Shown here: positions 60,201-64,000 of the stretch, in pieces | Layout of the letters: the number at the start of each line of letters is the position of its first letter | How positions within the stretch are numbered: position 1 is the first letter of the stretch | Origin: Acanthaster planci | Lineage: Eukaryota; Echinodermata; Asteroidea; Valvatida; Acanthasteridae | Assembly: GCF_001949145.1 (NCBI RefSeq) | Contig: NW_019091479.1 | Coordinates: 62,001-126,000 of the forward strand | DNA length: 64,000 nt | Direction: 5' to 3' | Made by a program: the position numbers and the translations under genes | The notes under the pieces: generated by a model | Seen by the model: the letters and a program-made list of their open reading frames with translations, nothing else | Told to the model about the DNA's origin: nothing | Databases searched by the model: none

Positions 60201-62496
60201 GAAGAAAAAATGTCCCAGGAAAATATTTTCTCCGCGGGGAACACAAATAACCGGTGAGTCTCAAATGACGGCCAATTCCAGGGCTCGGGGCCCCGCCCCG
60301 TTCTCGATGTGATATAGCGTATCATCCAACTCTAAACGGACACATCACGTCTCTCCTAATCGGCGTGTATCGAGTGACGCAAAGCGACCGATTTACTGCG
60401 TTCGGGGCTCGGCGTTAATGTCCCAAACTGCCGTAACACGAGTGCTGTCTAAATGCTTTTAAACACCGCGCTGCGCGGTACGTCGAGCTAATGGCCCAAG
60501 GGCGGACGCATCGTTGGTTTTTCACCCATCAGCGGAATAGGATCATGGGTTTATTGTGTTTGTTGAATTACAATAGGAAGACACTTCTCTGAATCCATAA
60601 ACAGCAAAGCGCGACGCAAAAGTAAGAAGGGAGAAAGAAAGAGGGGAATATATCAAATTAAGATGGCTTGGTCTGTCGATACATCAGAGGGGTTGGTACG
60701 GAAGAGAAGAAGATCATGAAAGATGGCCAAGGTTGGGGAGGGTTACTGACGACCTGACTGATTTAGTTAAAATTGCCCGGCCAACCAGCTGTCTGTGCAC
60801 CAATCGATGAAAACACCACATCTCATTCGACGATTTAACCACAACTGGTCTTCTAAGTTTCACAGATTTCCAGCGGGGCTAATGTTACACATTTCTGATG
60901 CTGTGAGACATAACATGGAAATAACAGGTTACAGTATCTATTGAACCTTTTCACGCGTGTTAAAAAGTACTATTTGCCGGATTGAAATAAAGCGCCAGCA
61001 AATAAGGACATTGAAAAAGGTCTCACCAAATATTTAATAGTTACATTTCTAACTCTGTTTCGGCAATGAAAAATCCACCTTTTAGTCGACGGCGTTGAAT
61101 GCTTGATATAATTATTTCAGCCCTAAACTTTAGCATTTTCCTTCTGGCGGGTGATGGCGCAGCTTTCACCCCCTTCAAATCTCAACTGAAAAGACGGAAT
61201 TTAATGAAATTTGGCATACGTGGTTAAGACATTTTAAACTTCTTACCAATTGGTAATTTTAATCAAATTTCACATTAGGTTTTGTGATTAATGTGATTAA
61301 TATTTTACACCGCAGGTTCCTGTTTTTCCTCTGGAATTCTGTCAAATGAGAGTTAATATTTAACACCAGCGTCCGCACGAAAAATGTGACATTTAGCGAG
61401 AACGATGCGCCCAGAGCGCTCTAGGTCGACCCTAAAACATACAAAAGCCTCATACGACCCCCCCCCAAAAAAACCACACACAAAAAAGCGTGGTGTTGAC
61501 ATTCGGTATACAGGTACTGAGAGGTTTTTTTTCACTGTGATTTCATTTGACTGTTGAAACATTGATTTGACTCCCCGTCCTCGGCTTATTTGATGAGATA
61601 AACCAAATTACCACAAATGTGTCAACACTATCGCCTTTTCTAAGGACATGCTACATTTGAATTCGACCTTACTGTTTTCCACATTTGATTCAATCCAGTC
61701 TTTGAACGTGTCTCAAAACTGTGCACTGGAATAGATGCGATATCAATTTGATAGGAGACAAGCTGTGATTGCCCATACAACGAGAAAAAGTTTGTCATTT
61801 ATAGGCTCTGCTCATGTTGTCAAGACGTCGAACGGGGGAAAATATGAGATGGAGCCGAATTCTGGACGCCCGCTTCCAAATTCTTAATTACGGGAAGTGT
61901 ATTATACTTATTGCGAACTCCTTAAGAGGACATCTTAGATTCGAAGGTGACGGATCAGTGATTCCCACTCGAGATGAATTCGGGATGTTTCTTGCCGATA
62001 GGCAAGAGGGTGAGATGGTCATAGGAACTGCCCTCGGCCGTCGAGTACCTCAGGGAAATAATGAAATGAAAGACGGTGAAGGTTAGAGGAGAAATGAATA
62101 CGGCCGTGTGCCGCAACGGAACATGGCTGGGCTGGATGCAGAGAGGAACGGGCGGAGACGGGAATGAAAGCCGCGATGTTGGCTGGGCTGGAAAAATAGG
62201 CGGGAAATGATACCGGCGCATTTCGAGTAGGGCCTCCAAGTGGCATTTCGGAAGGTGCGAGATCCATTCCTCGTTACATGTACCCGCCCTCGCTGACAGT
62301 TTCGAGTGAATCAATACGACTTTTGTTACTCTGTAACCAGCGATTAACAATCCTGATCAAGTTAGATATTAAGTTCAATACGTGGGATCCCAAGGTTGAA
62401 AACATGCCAAACTTGAAGGTGCCAAAATTGTTCTTAAAAAGGCATTTAGCACAGCAAAGAAACCGACTGAATGGAAGCTTTAAGCAAGCTGTTAAG
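51260..62496. other. Intergenic, no gene recognised
   Basis: About 11 kb without a supported exon. Notable small items are an AAACG-type tract near 57569-57594, a CpG-rich part at 60220-60500 containing GGGGCCCCGCCCCG and the palindrome ACCGCGC-T-GCGCGGT (about 60465-60479), and an ATG frame with strong start context at 58632-58874 (see findings). Confidence 0.4.
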
Positions 62497-62509
62497 TCTC
62501 TGGTCATTT

Positions 62510-62774
62510 GAAGCAAGTCTGGTCGGAGCCAATTTGGCTCATCAGGCTGGTGTTTATCTCCGGTTTCCTTGGCTGAAATGACTGAGAATATTTCTATTCC
62601 CTCTCGATGGGATGAGAGTCCAGCGCAGGTTGCTTCCCCAGCTAATGCTGGTACCCATTTATACCCCTAGGTGGAGGGAGGCAAGCAGGGGTGAAGTGGC
62701 TGCCAACAGCTGGATTCGAACCTCCAACCCTGTGATTCGAGGCCACAGACCCTAACCACTGGGCCACTTGCCCC
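62510..62774 (-). mobile_element. Full-length tRNA-derived SINE with 13-bp target-site duplication
   Basis: TCTCTGGTCATTT occurs perfectly at 62497-62509 and 62775-62787 and flanks a 265-bp insertion. On the minus strand the insertion begins GGGGCAAGTGG, has an A box (TGGCCCAGTGGTTAGGG, plus 62750-62766) and a B box GGTTCGAATCC (plus 62712-62722), then a body with GGGGTATAAATGGGTACC. It ends ACTTGCTTC without a poly(A) tail. This is a reverse-transcribed, pol III-type SINE moved by LINE machinery. The perfect duplication suggests a fairly young insertion. Confidence 0.88.
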
Positions 62775-62789
62775 TCTCTGGTCATTTAA

Positions 62790-63780
62790 AACAGAGAGAA
62801 AATGTAAAGTTTTAAGTTTATACTTTTGAGCATAATTTCAAGTCACTGGGATTCCAAGTCTGAACTGAAAACCCAAGAGATGGATCGGCATCTTTCTACA
62901 CAGGTTCGTCGTTGCTTAAACAATCAATCGGACTTGTTTCCCAAGACAAACACGAAAACCAAATTATTATCTCTGCCACTGGAAGAAGGCAAGTCTAAAG
63001 ATACAGGAAAACGGAAGCATTATCTGAAAACAATTTCCAACCTTAAAAAATCTGACCTGTAACTTTCCAGAGTCTCCTGCTTCGCTGAAAGGTGAGGTCT
63101 TTTTTCTTTCAGTATTAAAACCCTAGAGTGTTCACGATTTTGCAATATACGGAGGATCGAATCGGTGAAATCCGGGATTATCCGCCTTCACCATTCATTT
63201 CCCTTCCTGTTAAAGGAGTACAATTTGCTCTAAAAAAATTACAGAAATAATGAAAGAGTACGTAGGGAATATTATTAGATATGCAAAAAACAAAACAAAA
63301 CAAAAACTGAGTGGAGGTGGAGGTTTTGTTTGCTACAATTTGGACAACAGATTGCTCAGACAATGACGTATTAAAACATTAGCACGATTGTCAACGATTG
63401 CCATTCGGAAAGAAAAAGCTAGATTAGCTTTTAGATAATGAAAAAAAAATTGTAATGTTTCACCGAGGTGTGTTCTGTCCTATGCACATGCAAACAAAGT
63501 GAAATATATTCCCACTGCATTGGACCACTCCAGATAATTAGTGTCATGATCACCACGACGAAACTGATGACGCCATATTGCTGTTGAGTTTGTTTCGTTT
63601 TTCACTGGTAAAGCTACAGCTTCTTCGTGAATCTTTCTTCACACACGCTGCAGTAGCACTGTTTTCCTACTGTACGGTGAAACGAAGTACCACTTTGGAT
63701 TTGGGCGAGTTGGAGTGAAGATTAAGCTGAGTGCACAGCGGGTCTCTGGCTCTTTCGGGTTGACACTGGCTTCTTGGCCG
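62790..63780. other. Intergenic, no gene recognised
   Basis: AT-rich, with a 78-codon lysine-rich frame at 62826-63062 discussed in findings. No RNA gene or repeat is recognised before 63788. Confidence 0.45.
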
Positions 63781-63787
63781 CCTTCAC

Positions 63788-64000
63788 ATTTCACGGCGCT
63801 GCTTAGCACACAATTTCACACAGAGGCAACACGTATTTCATAAAGACCGTACGCAGTAAGCACAGCCAATGGCATGCTAACCTTGGAGAAAAATTTGCTT
63901 AAACTTAGTGACATAACAGTAGAAATCCCTACGAGCGCGCAACCGTACCATAACCACTGCAAGCAATAGTGCTTAAGGTTAGCAATGTTTTTCTACCAAA
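63788..64000. mobile_element. Diverged, window-truncated relative of the 901-1099 element
   Basis: ATTTCACGGCGCTGCTTAGC (63788-63807) matches the left end of the element at 901-1099 at about 17 of 20 positions. The following sequence shares the words GTAAGCAC, GCTAACC, TAACAGTAGAA and GCTTAAGGTTAGC with that family. The right end lies outside the window. Confidence 0.45.

Noticed and set aside
1-64000. CRISPR arrays, operons, phage or bacterial defence systems
   Set aside because: The window is spliced animal DNA. No regularly spaced direct repeats or compact co-directional gene blocks were seen.

Overview
This window is animal (metazoan) nuclear DNA. It contains one confidently identified protein-coding gene, a complete seven-exon Wnt4 on the + strand (coding span 10680-22994, 356 residues). 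It has the full Wnt cysteine framework, the lipidated-serine hairpin and GT-AG introns. The rest is intronic and intergenic DNA with short non-autonomous mobile elements. The spliced Wnt gene, tRNA-derived SINEs, foldback/MITE elements and roughly 40% GC point to a metazoan. The Wnt4 resembles vertebrate WNT4 closely but has extra introns, and the intergenic spacing is moderate. I infer an invertebrate deuterostome (amphioxus, hemichordate or echinoderm); the sequence alone does not let me choose between them. A single N at 49869 indicates draft assembly sequence.

Layout. 1-106: tRNA-derived element, minus strand. 901-1099: small inverted-repeat element whose diverged relative starts at 63788 and runs off the right end. 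1921-1966: stable hairpin. 1970-10100: gene-free, nothing recognised. 10100-10679: GC-richer DNA upstream of Wnt4. 10680-22994: Wnt4, with introns of 455, 1969, 6769, 232, 1332 and 487 bp; the 6.8-kb third intron holds a CCAAT/CCAAT/TATA cluster that looks like a core promoter. 22995-24493: 3' flank with several possible poly(A) signals. 24500-62500: no recognisable gene. This part holds a minisatellite (29602-29706), a large foldback element (about 35181-35585), a degenerate tetranucleotide-like repeat (39117-39300), a cluster of three nuclear-receptor-like palindromes (44038-44123), a 240-bp element with TA target duplication (49021-49260), an hAT-like MITE (50331-50585) and a degraded SINE (about 51175-51258). 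62510-62774: an intact SINE bounded by a perfect 13-bp target-site duplication.

Wnt4 is a secreted, lipid-modified signalling ligand for Frizzled receptors. No partner gene is in view, so the window says nothing direct about a pathway cluster. The most useful biological content is the exact Wnt4 gene model, its two introns that vertebrate WNT4 lacks (as I recall that gene), and several candidate non-coding regulatory or mobile sequences. I found no convincing entirely new protein system. Most open reading frames here start at non-ATG codons, have no recognisable domain and lie antisense to or between real features.
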